From: Perognathus longimembris pacificus
Lineage: Eukaryota; Chordata; Mammalia; Rodentia; Heteromyidae
Direction of reading: 5' to 3'
Assembly (NCBI RefSeq): GCF_023159225.1
Contig: NC_063170.1
Span: 20,490,735 to 20,554,734, forward strand
DNA: 64,000 nt
Part shown: piece after piece, positions 31,471 to 43,796 of the stretch
Layout of the letters: each line of letters opens with the position of its first letter
Position numbering within the stretch: the first letter of the stretch is position 1
Made by a program: the position numbers and the translations under genes
The notes under the pieces: model-generated
Seen by the model: only the letters and a program-made list of their open reading frames with translations
Databases searched by the model: none
Told to the model about the DNA's origin: nothing

Positions 31471-33257
31471 TGCCAACAATTAAAAAAATAAAATGAAATA
31501 AAATTTAGGCCTGGGATAAAACAAAGAATTTCCAGAAACAAATAACAGGGGTGGGGTGTGGGGTGGGGAGAGGAGTAAATACTCCCTGGTAAAGTCTCTA
31601 GGATTAAAAAATCTGCCTTGGACCCAAAAAGGACATCCAAGGAAGAACTGAGGTAAGCGTTAATGACAGCTGCAGTCGGGAGAAAAACAAATGTAATGTT
31701 CCATGCTATTTGAGTTTTCCTCCCCCAGGAGATCAAATAACACAAAGTCATATAGTAGTGTTATACAAATTCAGGAAAACGTGAAGGAAAAAGATTTTTC
31801 TACTGACAAAGAGCAAACATGATTTGCTTTAAATGTTCTAAAAAGTCCAAGCGTATACTCTACTGAGTACCTGTTAAGACCTAAGAGTAGTCAATAAAAC
31901 ATTTTAAGTGAATTTACTCTAAAATCTGTAGACATAGAAAAGTGTCCCCAAAATATTTACCACTTAAAACACCTGAGATGTTACCATTTGATTAAAAAAA
32001 GATTTATATACATATAATGCTGATATAGCAGGCGCCAGGCTCTTGGCAAAGGGAGCTGGGGGTTGGGGAAGAGGGAAGCAATGGATAACACAACTCCCAA
32101 ACCAAAGCCTGGAGATCAATACAAGAAGCACAGTAGGAGACCTCTAGCCCCAACCAACTTTTCAGGGATTAAAGGACTGAGTAACACTAAAGTTTCTCAG
32201 AATAAGCAAGTTTTTTTGATGACTATATACATTAGCATCAATAAAAGAGACGTAGAGGACTTCTTTTTGCATCACAACACATTCACTTCTTAATTTACAA
32301 ACCATCCTGGCAAAAATATCCCCATTCACATAATGAAAGATTTGTCAAAAGCTCATAAATCAAACTGAAACAAAGCTGAAGTTAAATAGCCAAAATCTTA
32401 ATAAAAACAAACAAAAACAAAATAACCAAGGACAATATGATGAATCAGAATGGAAAACCAAGATTATCTTAAAACAGTATGGATGATGGACCCTAAACTA
32501 AGCACCCATCCTTAATATTTCAGGAATTCCCATTCTGTACAACCTCGTGCCAAGTTTCCTAAAATAAGTGTTTGGGGAAAGAAAATGACTGTTCTAATCA
32601 CTAGTTTGGGATAATGAACAATGTGTGTCTGTAATAATTCATATGTGCATATGAACACCTATGAAGCAATAAGCAGCTAAGAAAAAAAAGGAGCTATATT
32701 TCTCACGAGGAGGGGTGGGAGTGGAAGCCATATTTTGAGAATCACTGCATTAAGGGAACAAAGCAGATGAAACTTGATTCTTCAGGAGACAGAAGAGGCA
32801 GGAAAAAACTAACCCTGAAACTAGGGGTTAAATTATGAGGTAATAATATACTTGTTGAGTAAGGAATTCAAACTTTCTATTTGAGGTATATAGGATCCAC
32901 AAAATTATTGGAAAACTGCAATTTCAAGTAGTTAAGAAAGCTACATACTGAATTCAATCCTTAACAAACTTAAAGAGGTGCATCCATTTCTTGCTATTTC
33001 CAAAATCACTTAGTTCTCCTAAAGCTTAGAAACAGGGAAAAGGGAATATTCTCTAAGAGCCTACAGTATTTACAAGGTAACTATACCTGCCTTAACCTTG
33101 TATATATCACATATTTATCTGCAGTTACCACTTTTACATATAAAACCAGCAACCATCTCACCTTTTAGGATGGATAAAGAGAGAAGAATATAACACATTT
33201 GTTGACAGGAAAACTATTTCAAGATGCCTTCCTTCTAGCTGAAAGAATAGTTAGTGT

Positions 33258-33700
33258 AGCTGGGTGCCAGTGGCTAATGCCTGTAATAATCCTTAGCTAC
33301 TCAGGGGGCTAAGGTCTGAGGACTGTGGTTCAAAGCCAGCCCAGGCAGAAACGTCCCCATGAGACCTTTTTTTTTTTTTTTCCTGGCCAGTCCTGGGGCT
33401 TGGACTCAGGGCCTGAGCACTGTCCTTGGCTTCTTTTTGCTCAAGGATAGTACTCTGCCACTTGAGCCACAGTGCCACTTCTGGCCATTTTCTGCATATG
33501 TGGTGCCGGGGAACTGAACCCAGGGCCCACTAGGTCTTATCTCCAGCCCCACCTCATGAGACTCTTATTACCTCCAATTGACCACTCAAAAACTAGAAGT
33601 GGTGCTGTGGCTCAAGTGGTAGAGCTCGAGCCTTGAGCACAAAGAGGCTCAGGAACAGTACTCAGGCCCTGATTTCAATCCCAGCAACAAACAACAAAAA
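33258..33700 (+). mobile_element. Composite B1/ID SINE split by an antisense dimeric SINE
   Basis: Host parts are about 33258-33365 and 33552-33700. The insert is about 33366-33551 (tggccagtcctggggcttgg to ctccagcccc), and catgagac is repeated at the junctions. Confidence 0.82.
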
Positions 33701-34434
33701 AAAGGAAAATAATAATTCTTTTGTACTTTAAAAGCTGTAGAAGTTGTAAAAGTTTTCTCCTAATGGCTATGGTCCAAGTTTTGGAATCAACTATTTCCTG
33801 ACTATTCTGTTTTTCAATTTTTATAATTTAAATACTAGAATAAAACTACCAAAATTTAATGTCAAATGCCTTGAAAATGCCAAAACCTTGAAGAGAAACA
33901 AAATCCACAGCTTACTGTTCCCAAGTAACTCTTCAACTAGATCCCTGGTTCCACTGTGATTCTCACTTGTGGTGCCTATTGACTTCCACTTTTAGATTCC
34001 CTGCAAAGTTTACATTCTACTTTACAAGGATGCCACTCCAAAACACAGATGATCATCTTTGAGAATTCCTAATAATTTTTCCAAGCTATACAGATTCTAC
34101 GGTGTCAGAAAGTGGTATTTTCAAAAATGCAAAGTGATTTCCCACTCCAATCCTTGATAGGCTAAATGAAGCTAAGAGTTGAAATAGATTGCTGAAAATG
34201 TACTTCAGGAATATACTACAATTTAGCTTGTTAAAACTCTTCTTAAAACACTTCAGGACTGTTGTTTTCTTCCCTATTCTCTACAGAATAAAACATTATT
34301 AGACAAAACACTTAAGTTTTTCTTTTCCCTGGAATCTTGCTAATTGAGGTTATTTTGCTGACACAGCAGAAAAAGTCGACATATTATGCTGGAAACATTT
34401 ATGCTATAATCAACAGCTTAAAAGTATCATTGAG

Positions 34435-34639
34435 AGGCTAGGAACATGGCCTAAGTGGCAAGACTGCTTGCCTTGTATACATGAAAGCCCAGGGTTCGAT
34501 TCCTCAGCGCCACATCTATATTAAAGGCCAGAGTGATACTGTGGCTAAAGTGGCAGAGTGTTAGCCTTGAGCAAAAAGAAGCCAGGGACAGTACTCAGGC
34601 CCTGAGTTTAAGCCCCAGGACTGGTCAAAAAAAAAAAAA
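34435..34639 (+). mobile_element. Dimeric ID-like SINE with 10-bp target duplication
   Basis: TATCATTGAG at 34425-34434 and 34640-34649. Confidence 0.92.
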
Positions 34640-35487
34640 TATCATTGAGTACAGAAAAAAATGAAGGACTTGTAAAAACGCAAAAAGCAGGACACAGACA
34701 TTAAGTAATAGGTCAGCATATTGTATCCTGGGAAATAAGGAAGCTGACAAAATCACCACTGTAATAAAAAAAAAAAAAGGATCCATAGACTATAAGAGTA
34801 GAAAAACAAGAAATTCAGATTAGTGTTTTTAAAAATTCACCTGAAATTTCCCAATCTTGAGAAAACCAACTCTAACAAATGTCACTAAAGAGAGTGGAAT
34901 AGCAGAAATATACTTTGTAATCTGATAATAGGAGGAGTTTGCAAAGACAGATGTTCACCTCAGTAAATGCAAACTGCTATGTGAGGGGAACAATTAAGAG
35001 AACCCTTGGAGTGGAGAAATTTAAAAGCACCTATTCTAGGGCAAGAACACAAGGAATACACTCATAGAGGGAAGAAGTCCATCTCACTTACAAATCACAA
35101 CCATGATATTCACTACCTGGTGATAATTCAAAAGACATGAATGGATGTATGGATGTGTGTGTGCATGCGTGTGCATGTGTGCACGCTTAGAATATTGAGA
35201 TCAAATTACTTGAAGGAAAATTCAGCTGAGGAAAACTTAAGGAAAAAGATTAAAATATAGTATTTACTCCCTACCAGCATAATCACAAGTTCAAAGCAAA
35301 TTAAAATGCAAGAAAAGAAAAACTGGAAATCCCTGAACCCCATGGGAGCAGGGGTTGAATCCCTGTTTAGACTGTAAAAAGACCTAACAAACTGCAAATC
35401 TTTAAATATTCAGTCCGGTATGGTTCCCAGTGTTCTACAGGTGACCAACGACTGTAGTAGTATTGCTAATCTCTTTCATCTGCATAA

Positions 35488-35776
35488 GGTAAGGTCAGCC
35501 CCCAGGGCTCCGTGCAGATGCCCCCCACCTAGTTAAGGCTCCACCCAGTTGCCTAGGTAACTGGCATACCTAGAGGCAGTTACCTCCCCCTTCGGTGAGG
35601 TCACCTCCGAATCTACCAGAATACATCCCCCAGCCCCTGCCCTAGATAAGGCAGGGCGGGATGGGGGTCGCCCCTTCCCTCGGGCCAGGCATCATCTCGG
35701 CAATAAACTTTTCTCTCCAGCCTGAATACCCCATGGTGTTCTCCTTTACCGGCTACCTACTTTAAAAACCTAACAC
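35488..35776 (+). mobile_element. LTR-like fragment (probable solo LTR of an endogenous retrovirus)
   Basis: An isolated GC-rich block in AT-rich intron DNA, with a tagataag TATA-like box, a CAATAAAC polyadenylation-type signal at about 35700, and a pyrimidine-rich U5-like end followed by ctaaca. No viral genes, primer site or clear target duplication are seen. It could also be another promoter-like repeat. Confidence 0.5.
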
Positions 35777-36950
35777 ATAATGCCTTAAGAGTTCAGTGCT
35801 TTCATTCCAATTCCTCAACAGCATGCCCATTTGGCAATACAATTACAACATCTTACTTTCACACCACTACAGACTGCAGTTTGTTCTTCCACGCACCACG
35901 TTAGCTATGTTATAGAAAGAAGTCAAGGGGGTTAAGAACAGCCGATGGCAGGTGAGGCGCTCGGGAAAACTGCGGGAGTAGACTCCATCAGTCATAGACA
36001 ACTTCCAACCTTTAAAAGTTCAAAGTACACCACTCCAGGGGGAGCAACTGCAGACGGCTAGACCGCGCGGGAGCTCAGAGTCTCAGAGGATCAGCCCTGC
36101 CCTCTCGTTCTCTAAAAGGTGGGAAATTGAGGCAACAGGCAGGGCCAAATGTCTAGCCTCGAGGCAAGTAAGGATGTTTGTTGGTGGGATGGCCGGCCCC
36201 CGCCCCGCCCTGGCCCTAAGCCCAGAAGCAGCTGAATCCTGTGTCTGGGACACCAGGTTGGTCTCCAGAGAGAGAGGAAAGGACCTGGCCATTCTCATTT
36301 CCTTTCGCTGTCCTCCCACTCGGGCTTCCCAGTGGATGGGGCTGGCCTCTTCCCACAACCGCCCCAAATCTCCTCTCCGCAAGGCGATCCGATACAGTAT
36401 TTGAGCCCCGGCCTCCGGGGCAGGAGAATCCGCTAGGTCTGGCTCCCACCCTTCTGCTCCTCTCGGGGTGACGTCTCCCGACCCTCGAGCCATTTCTACC
36501 TCTCCCGGAGGGGCAAGTCCGTCGGCCGCCCAAGCCGTCCACTCCACAAAGGGACGCCTTCCCGAAGCGTTCTCCCATCGACCCCTTCCGTCCCGGGCAT
36601 CCCCAAGAAGCACCTCTCCATCAGGGGGAGCCTCCCGGAGATACCTGCCTCTCACCTGAGCCCCGTTAGCCGAAGCCGCCTCAGAAGGGTGACCCCAAGA
36701 ACCTCCTCCTCCAGTCAAGATCCCCCCCAGAGTGTGGGGAACACCCTCTTCCAGGAAGCTCTTCAGACACCTTCGGCGCGGGCCGCGGGGGAGAGCCTCC
36801 CGGCGATTTCCCGGGCTCGGCCCGGCGCCGCCCGCTGCCAGGCCCCGTCCAGGAGCCCGCCAGGGGCCCAGTCCGGTCTCTCCGCCCCCGGTTCCAGCGG
36901 CTGTTCCCCTCCCGCACGGACGCCCCGAGCCCTCGGGCTTCCCCCCCTAC

Positions 36951-37100
36951 CGCGTCTCCACAGGGCTCCCCACAGCAGCGCGGTCTGGCTGCGGCACTGA
37001 CTTTCTCTAGCTCCCGGGCCCACCGGAGGGAGGGGACAGCGGCAGCAGTGCAACTCCTTTGTGACAGGTCCAAGAGAGCGGTAAAGATGGACGCGAGGCC
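36951..37100 (-). other. RSPRY1: RSPRY1 candidate non-coding exon 1
   Basis: Exon 2 has an acceptor upstream of its ATG, so a non-coding first exon is needed. In the CpG island the best minus-strand donor I see is GACGCG|GTAGGG at 36951/36950. The transcription start would lie near 37.1 kb, facing the CCAAT/E-box cluster. The donor is visible in the sequence; its use and the 5' end are inferred. Confidence 0.35.
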
Positions 37101-37212
37101 ACGGCGCTGCCATTACGCGCAGGGCCCACCCCCGCTTCGTACCGCCCCGGCCCTCCCTCAGTCCCCTAGGAAACGCCCATTCCTCTGTGGCAAGCCCTCC
37201 CTCCCTTTCCAG

Positions 37213-37387
37213 CCAATCATCGTGCAAGAATCGTGTCACGTGACACTGCGGACCGGCCCGCCCCCCAGGCGTGAACTGGCCAATTATCCTGGCTGAAAGG
37301 CGAATGGCCCAATCAAGTTTCTCCGGCTCGGTTTGGGGGCACCGGATTTCCATCGCGCTCTCGGAGTAGAAGCGAGCTGTGGATTGG
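37213..37387. promoter_or_regulatory. Cluster of four CCAAT boxes (NF-Y type)
   Basis: CCAAT occurs at 37213-37217, 37280-37284 and 37309-37313 on the plus strand, and as ATTGG at 37383-37387. The boxes point in both directions within 175 bp, as is common in NF-Y driven divergent promoters. Confidence 0.6.
37233..37246. promoter_or_regulatory. 14-bp palindromic E-box (GTGTCACGTGACAC)
   Basis: This is a perfect palindrome around GTCACGTGAC, the type bound by USF1/2 and by the TFEB/TFE3/MITF family (CLEAR-like). It sits between the two presumed start sites, so one site could serve both genes. Binding is inferred from the motif alone. Confidence 0.6.
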
Positions 37388-37396
37388 GTTACGCCG

Positions 37397-37404
37397 CCGG
37401 AAGC
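37397..37404 (+). promoter_or_regulatory. ETS/GABP-type site (CCGGAAGC)
   Basis: The motif matches the ETS consensus CCGGAAG and lies just before the likely PSME3IP1 transcript start, a usual position in TATA-less housekeeping promoters. Confidence 0.45.
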
Positions 37405-37610
37405 GGGGTGGAACCTTGTTGTGGCGGTGAGGAACAGGAAGCCCTAAGGGTCAAAAGAAATACTAAAGCAAAAGCTCTCTTCTTTTCCCACCTTTCGTCT
37501 TCTCTTTTCTTTCTTTGTTTCCTTTTTTTTTTTTTTTTTTTTAAGAGTGAGTGGCTGTTCGGGGTGGGCGCCAGCAAGGTGAGGGACTCCCGCCTCCCGC
37601 GCTCTAGTAG
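37405..37610 (+). other. PSME3IP1: PSME3IP1 candidate non-coding exon 1
   Basis: A 5' untranslated exon must precede the coding exon at 52073. Three plausible donors lie here: GCG|GTGAGG (after 37426), CAAG|GTGAGG (after 37578) and TAG|GTGAGTGCGG (after 37610, the strongest). A run of T at about 37519-37542 lies between them. I cannot decide which donor is used or whether more 5' exons exist. Confidence 0.35.
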
Positions 37611-38651
37611 GTGAGTGCGGCCTGGGTCCCGGACCGACGGCGAAACGTGGGCTTGTTCGCTGAGGAGATGAACTGTGGCCGGTGTTAGGGCTAGGGCCAG
37701 GCCTGTTTTCCGTCCACGCACTCCTTCGTGTCCTGAGAGTTTCTGGGACCCGGCGTGAGCGCCGCCGCCGGAGCCCGCGGGAAGGCTTCGGGTCGTGGTG
37801 GTGGGAGGTGTCCTCCTCGTTTTTCTCCACTCTTGGACTAGGCCGGGCCATCATGGCCAACTGAGGTCTAATCAAGAGAGATGGGGACGCCTGGTTGGAC
37901 TTGGTTGAATCCCAGAATGTAATTGCAAAATGAGCAACACGTTTATTAGGTAGTACGTTCCAGTTGCTCTGCTTAATTACATTTTCTTTGACTAGAAAAC
38001 CAAGCCAGTGTGTCCGGTTTTCGCAACACTTAGAGAACGAAGGAGTTGAGAAGATCTCGTTTGAGAATTGGTGTCCTTGGAAGACATGTTTGATTATAGC
38101 AGTAGTTCTTAAACATTACATGGAAACAAATTCTTCTATGTCCTTTAAATTTTAAATGAAGAGTCTCCTGTCCCCACCCACAGGTCAAGTGAGTGGGTCC
38201 AGAATGGAATTCTGGAAGCTAAACGCGAGCCTGCGGGTTAGAATTCCCAGTGACTTCTTGTGTAGCAGCTGTGAGATGATATGTTTATTTTTATATTGTT
38301 TGCTTTTTTATGTGTCTACAGGAAATGGTTTGGAGGGCACTGTTTCCCCAGATCTTTGAATCAGTGTGGATACTTTTCTTTGATACAGGGAATTGAGACA
38401 AAGGCAGCTTTTTTGTATTTTAAGCAGAGCCTGAAATGACATGTGAAGTTCTTGTAGAAGTCTGAATGTAGAGACTGATGCTCATTTATCTTTCCTTACT
38501 ATACTCCCTTTACCCTAAAGGGAAGTTATGTGCAAACTTCTTCCTGATTATCAGTCTCTTATCTTCTAAAATTCTTAATGTTTGGTTAGAGTCAAGCTGC
38601 TGCTTCAGCAATGTAAAACCACTTACTTGGTAAAAGAAGTAATTTTAAGTG

Positions 38652-38830
38652 CATGGTTCAAGCCTGTAATCTAGCTACTTAGGAGGCTGAGACTTGGAGG
38701 ATCATGATTTGAAGCCAGCTGGGGCAGAAAAGTGTGGGAAACTCCAATCAGCTAGCAGAATTCATAGCTGAGCTATATAGGGCAAGGCCCTGAATTCAGG
38801 CCCCAGAACCCGCACACACATACAAAGTAA
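38652..38830 (+). mobile_element. Composite B1/ID SINE, truncated
   Basis: catggttcaagcctgtaatc through cctgaattcaggccccagaa. Confidence 0.75.
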
Positions 38831-38878
38831 ATGCACAGTTCAGCAATAGGCTCAATAATAGTGTAATAAATTAAGCCT

Positions 38879-39240
38879 TTTTTTTTTTTTTTTTGCCAGT
38901 CCTGGGGCTTGAATCAGGGCCTGGGCACTGTCCTTGAGCTGCTTTTGCTGAAGGGTAGTGCCACTTCTGGCTTTTTCTGTTTATGTGGTACTGAGGAATA
39001 AAACACCAGGGCTTAATGCATGCTAGGCAAGCACTCTCTCACTAAGCCATATTCCTGGCCTCTTTGCTGTGCTATTAATCCCTTCTGTGTGTGCCAATCC
39101 TGAGCATGAACCCTGTTCCTGAGCTTCTTTTGCTGAAGGCTAGAGCTGTACCAATTGAGCCACAGCTCCACTTCCAGCATTTTGGTGTGTGTGTGATTAG
39201 GGATAAGAGTCTCACTGACTTTTTCTTCCCAGGCTGGCTA
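38879..39240 (-). mobile_element. Two antisense SINEs, dimeric ID-like then composite
   Basis: 38879-39060 (gccagtcctggggcttgaat to catattcctggcc) and about 39085-39240 (tgccaatcctgagcatgaac). Confidence 0.75.
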
Positions 39241-40451
39241 TTAATTACCTTTTAAAAACATACTTCTTCAATGTATTTTATTTCACTCCTTAGTATACAA
39301 TGCGTTTTAAAGATTGTTTTGTCTTCCTGGCTTTCACTGGGATGTTTCCAACCATGTCTGTTTGGAATTACACTTATTGGCTCTGTGTGTTAGTGGCTTT
39401 CATTAGTTGTGTAAAATTCTCAGCCACTTTATATTCCTATACTGCCTCTTCCCTGTTGTTTCTTCTTTACTGATTTAACATAGACCTTTTCATTGTAATT
39501 TCTATGCCTTGTAGTCTCTTTTGAGATAGTCTTTCTGTAACCCAGTTTAGCCTTCAGGATCTTCCTGTCTATTTTTTTTTTTATTCTTCATCTCAAGGAC
39601 TAACAATACAACCATGCATGACCATCATTTCTTCATTAATCTCTCTTATTAAACTCATCCACTGACATCTTAAATTCAGCTATTTAAAATTTAATTTATC
39701 CCTCAAGTTCTGTTTAGTCTTGTCACTGTTTTATAATTTCTTATTCTTTGCTATCAATTTCAAGGTCTGGTTTTTTAAAAATGTGATAAGCATAATTATT
39801 TTATAGACCATATGTGTTAGGCAGTTTTCTTTCCTATTTTCTCTTTACCTGAGAGTGTAATTTTTTGAGGTAACAGACTGAGATGAAAGGGAGGTGGGTT
39901 AGCATACTCCACACCCAACAAAGACTCCTAGGTTTTAAATCCCTCCCCCCTTTCCTCCCCTGGGGAATCTCACCCAGAGCCTTGTTAATTAATGCTAGGC
40001 AAGTGCTCTGCCACTGCCCCTGGTCTTTAGCCCTTTAGGCTCCTGGCCTTGTTTTGTATATATAGCCTTATTATGCTCCAAAACAGTAGTTTTCAAGACA
40101 GAGAAATCCACAGGATGAAATTCACCTTGACTCTTGCAATTCGTTTTACCTTCTAGGTTTTGTACATACTCTTTTACTATCTTATTAGCTTTTCTACTCT
40201 ATTATTTCTTAATTACTACGTTTTTGTTTTTTTTTAGCAGAGACGTAGAGGATTAGTTTCATTACCTAATCATTTTTTTTTCAGAAATGCAACCTCTCCC
40301 CTCCAGCCCCCTTCATTCTGATTTTGGAATGGGAAATTTGTGATTTCCAGCACTTTTTAAGTTAAAACGTCATAAAACTCCCACTGCTTTTCAATATGCA
40401 TTGTCATAGTTGATATCAGCATTCAGCTTTCTTTATGGTTTGTTCTATAAT

Positions 40452-40660
40452 CATTTTTTTTTTTTTTTTTTTGCCAGTCCTGGGCCTTGGACTCAGGGCC
40501 TGAGCACTGTCCCTGACTTCTTTTTGCTCAAGGCTAGCACTCTGCCACTTGAACCACAGCGCCACTTCTGGTCATTTTCTATATATGTGGTGCTGGGGAA
40601 TCGAACCCAGGGCTTTTTGTGTACGAGGTAAGCACTCTTGCCACTAGGCCATATTCCCAG
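40452..40660 (-). mobile_element. Antisense dimeric ID-like SINE
   Basis: T run, gccagtcctgggccttggac through ggccatattcccag; near-consensus. Confidence 0.9.
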
Positions 40661-41507
40661 TTTGAAGTCCTTAGCTTCTACTTCTCTTGCAGCATTAACT
40701 TATTCTACTTTTCCTTCAATTACTGACATGCTATGCTAATCTTTTGTCTAACCTAATGCTAATTACTATCTTGCTAAAAAGAAAAGTTCCTCTTACTAAG
40801 AGTACTGTGCTTATTTAATACCTAGCATTGCACCTTTTAACCACTGGTTGGGGGAGAGGCTTATCAGTAGAATGCTTGCTTAAGATGCTCTGGGCCCTGG
40901 CACTGTACAAACTAAACTAAAGCAATAACTGCATTGGTTAGTCTCACTAGTGTAATACAAAGCTTTTTTTTTTTTTTTTTTTTTTGGTAAAAGATAAAGA
41001 TGGTTGGTTGAGGGTGTTGGATATGAGTTGGTGTGTGGATTGGATTATAAAGGCTGCCCAGATTACAAACTAGTATAGAACCAAAGGACTTTTGAAAATC
41101 TCTTAGGGAGGTACCATGTTGGCTGTGGAAATAGCAGTGCTAAAACAGACGTGGTCTGGTTTCCCTCTTGCTTTGAGAAGAACTGCTTTTCTTTGTGTGA
41201 ACCCTAGATGAAATAGTTTTGCATTTATTTTGTCACGATTTGCAAAAAATACACAACTAATATTAGAAACACTCATAGTGAGGTATTGCCTATATTCTGA
41301 AAGGTATATGTGAACTCAAGGTATAAGGAACTCAAGACCAGCTAAGTGAGCCAATATTTAAATTAGTTATCTTTGTCTTACAGTGCAAATAGATGAATTC
41401 AAATTAAATTCATATATGAAAAGATTGTTCTTTATAGTTAAGGAAAGAAAATATATGTGTATTTAAATTGTGTGATGTCTAGGATGTGCTATAAGATGCC
41501 TTTTTTT

Positions 41508-41618
41508 TTTTTGGTCGGTTGTGGACTTTCTTGTCTGGGCTGGCTTTGAACTGCAATCCTCAGATCTCAGGCTCCTAAGTAACTAGGATTACAGAGGTGA
41601 GCCACTGGTGCCCAGCTC
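41508..41618 (-). mobile_element. Antisense B1-like half of a composite SINE
   Basis: gtctgggctggctttgaact through ggtgagccactggtgcccag. Confidence 0.7.
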
Positions 41619-42484
41619 AAATTGCTTTTTATGATGAACACCTTAAATATGGATGGAATTGCTTATGCTCTAGTCTTATTTTAGATTCTTTTTGTTTCTT
41701 TTGCAAGTATAGTATATTAAATAAGCTTTACTGTTAGAAGATTGGCTTTACTTTGCCTAGTACTAAATACTAAATACTCTCTGCATTTGTTTTTATTCTG
41801 AAGAAATTTTGTACTTTATTTAGAGGAAAATTCAGCCTTGTCTGAATTACTTTTTCTTGGTAGAAGTGTCTTTTGGCCCAAAAGTAGTGGGTTTTATTTT
41901 ATTTATTTATTTTTTGAGAATAGTTGGGTTAGCTGGAAGGTAAATTACTCTTAGTTGTTATCTTGCATTTTGAAATCCAAGGTAACTTAACAGGGTTCCC
42001 ACTTTGGAGAGCAGTAAACTACGTATTTACTGACAAAAGGAAATGGATTGTACTATTGGTTTTGCTACCCTTCATGGAGTTTTAGAACACCAGTAATCTG
42101 ATTCTTGTGGTATATTTTTACATGTACAATTTCTCTAATTTTAGAATTAGAAGGGTATGGTGGCCCAAGGATGTAAACACTTAAGTTGTCTGCCATCACA
42201 AAATTCAGTTCTATAGGAAACTGGATCTCATAAGCTTGCATCATGGCACTATCCAAGTAGAATAATTTCTTGATTCATGGATAGTAATTATTTGTGGGAA
42301 CAGTTTAAGTTTTGTATTTTAAAAATTGTACAGTGTGTTGTATAAGACACGGAGCCCATTTCATCCTATGAACAGAAATTAAATATAACAGTTTCCAGTT
42401 ACAGTAGTGCATTGTTTGTTACTTTTTCTTGAAATACAAGAACAGAACTTTGCCCAAATATAAGAAGTTTACCCTATGCCACTG

Positions 42485-42665
42485 AATCATGCCTGTAATC
42501 CTAACTACTCAGGAGGCTGAGATCCAGAGAATCAAGTGAACAGAAAAGTCCAGAGACTACATCTCAAAAATAACCACAAAATGCTGGGTGAGTGGCACAA
42601 GTGGTAGAACACCAGCCCAGCATGCAAACTGAGCAAGCTTGAGGCCCTGAACTTAAAGCCTGGTA
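42485..42665 (+). mobile_element. Composite B1/ID SINE, diverged
   Basis: catgcctgtaatcctaacta through ggccctgaacttaaagcc. Confidence 0.7.
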
Positions 42666-42696
42666 CTTTGTTTTGTTAACTGTCAAACAAATTTGA

Positions 42697-42698
<2 letters not shown>

Positions 42699-42728
<30 letters not shown>
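42699..42728. repeat. (GT)n microsatellite
   Basis: About 30 bp of uninterrupted GT. A second, imperfect one lies at 43319-43363. Confidence 0.95.
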
Positions 42729-42730
<2 letters not shown>

Positions 42731-43369
42731 CTGCCTTTAGAGATTTGCTAGGATTCAGATGCTAGCATCATGTTCTTTATTTTTGCCAATTTGAAACTTT
42801 TAAGTTTAGGCAAAGTGATTTTGGTATGGTTTTGGTTTTCCATGAATCCATTACTTGAAGAACTTAATTCTTTCAGAAATAATGTCGGGCTGAGTGGAGT
42901 GCTCCATGCTAGATCCTCTAGCATGCAAGAGGTTCTAGGTTTGCTCCTTAGCACTACAAAATGAAATGAAACAGTAATATTTAATTTAGTATTTAAATTT
43001 GAGTCATCGTGGGAAAAAAGCTATGTAAGGGAAAGTTGACTTTTCCTTATTTGTCCAAGTAAGGACAAAATAAGTGTTTTCCTAATGTAAATTTTCTGAA
43101 GCATTAATCCTTATAGATCTCACATTTGCTTAGCTTTTGTTTTATCATTGATTATTTTAACAAACCAAAGGGAAGAAAAGACTTGTGAACAATTTAGTTA
43201 AGCAATAGGAATTAGAAATCAATGCACTCTGACTTTCTAGTTTTTTTTCTAAAAGGGATAGGTTGTAGGAATTTGTCACATCCTTATTGCAGTTAGTGAG
43301 TTTGTACACTTTGCAAGAATTGTGTGTGTATGTGTTTGTGTGTGTGCATGCATGTGTGTGTGCTTGAAC

Positions 43370-43560
43370 TTCACATCTTAACACTCTTTGCCTGGCTTTT
43401 TTGCTTAAGATGGGCATTTTGCCAATTGAGCGACACTTCTTTGTTTTTTGCTGGAGGTAAAAGTCATAGGCTTTTCTGCTTTGAACTGTTGTTGAACTGA
43501 GATCCTCAGCTCTCAGTCTTTCTAAGTAACTAGAATGACAGGAATGAGCCACTGGTTTCT
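43370..43560 (-). mobile_element. Antisense composite SINE, diverged
   Basis: tttgcctggcttttttgctt through caggaatgagccactggttt. Confidence 0.6.
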
Positions 43561-43796
43561 AGTTAACCAGTATTTTTAGACAGCTAAAATTAAAGTAGTG
43601 AAAGAGAGAAAGAAGAGAGGGAGAGATGGGAGAAAAGGAGGGAGGTGAGCTAAGGGACAGTAGCAAGAGTTATGTTTGAGTGGGGTTTGAACTCAGGGCC
43701 TTGCACTTAGTGCTTTTCCAATTTATCCATACCTCTAGCTAGAAGAGTTAGGAGAGACCCAATTGTATAATAAAGTATATAATAAAGTGTAATAAT

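Larger units (their letters stand above)
19940..36950 (-). other. RSPRY1 intron 1 (about 17 kb)
   Basis: It is the largest RSPRY1 intron and holds dozens of SINEs, a CA microsatellite, an inverted repeat and an LTR-like fragment. Stretches 27560-28840, 31830-33240 and 34660-35480 show no gene and no repeat I can name. Confidence 0.75.
36000..37900. promoter_or_regulatory. CpG-island bidirectional promoter between RSPRY1 and PSME3IP1
   Basis: Base composition changes sharply from AT-rich SINE DNA to GC-rich DNA dense in CpG over about 1.9 kb, then back again. The island lies exactly between two divergent genes, and no TATA box is evident. CCAAT boxes, an E-box palindrome and an ETS site cluster in 37.2-37.4 kb. 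It contains several long open frames on both strands that I read as by-products of high GC. Confidence 0.9.

Noticed and set aside
36083..36718. Minus-strand 211-codon frame in the CpG island
   Set aside because: Several frames on both strands are open here because GC-rich DNA lacks stop codons; no recognisable domain or splice support.
36763..37353. Minus-strand 196-codon frame across the promoter core
   Set aside because: Overlaps the CCAAT/E-box cluster and the likely start sites; explained by base composition.
37853..37864. Very short upstream open frame ATGGCCAACTGA in a good start context
   Set aside because: Lies beyond all plausible exon 1 donors, so it is probably intronic and not a uORF of PSME3IP1.
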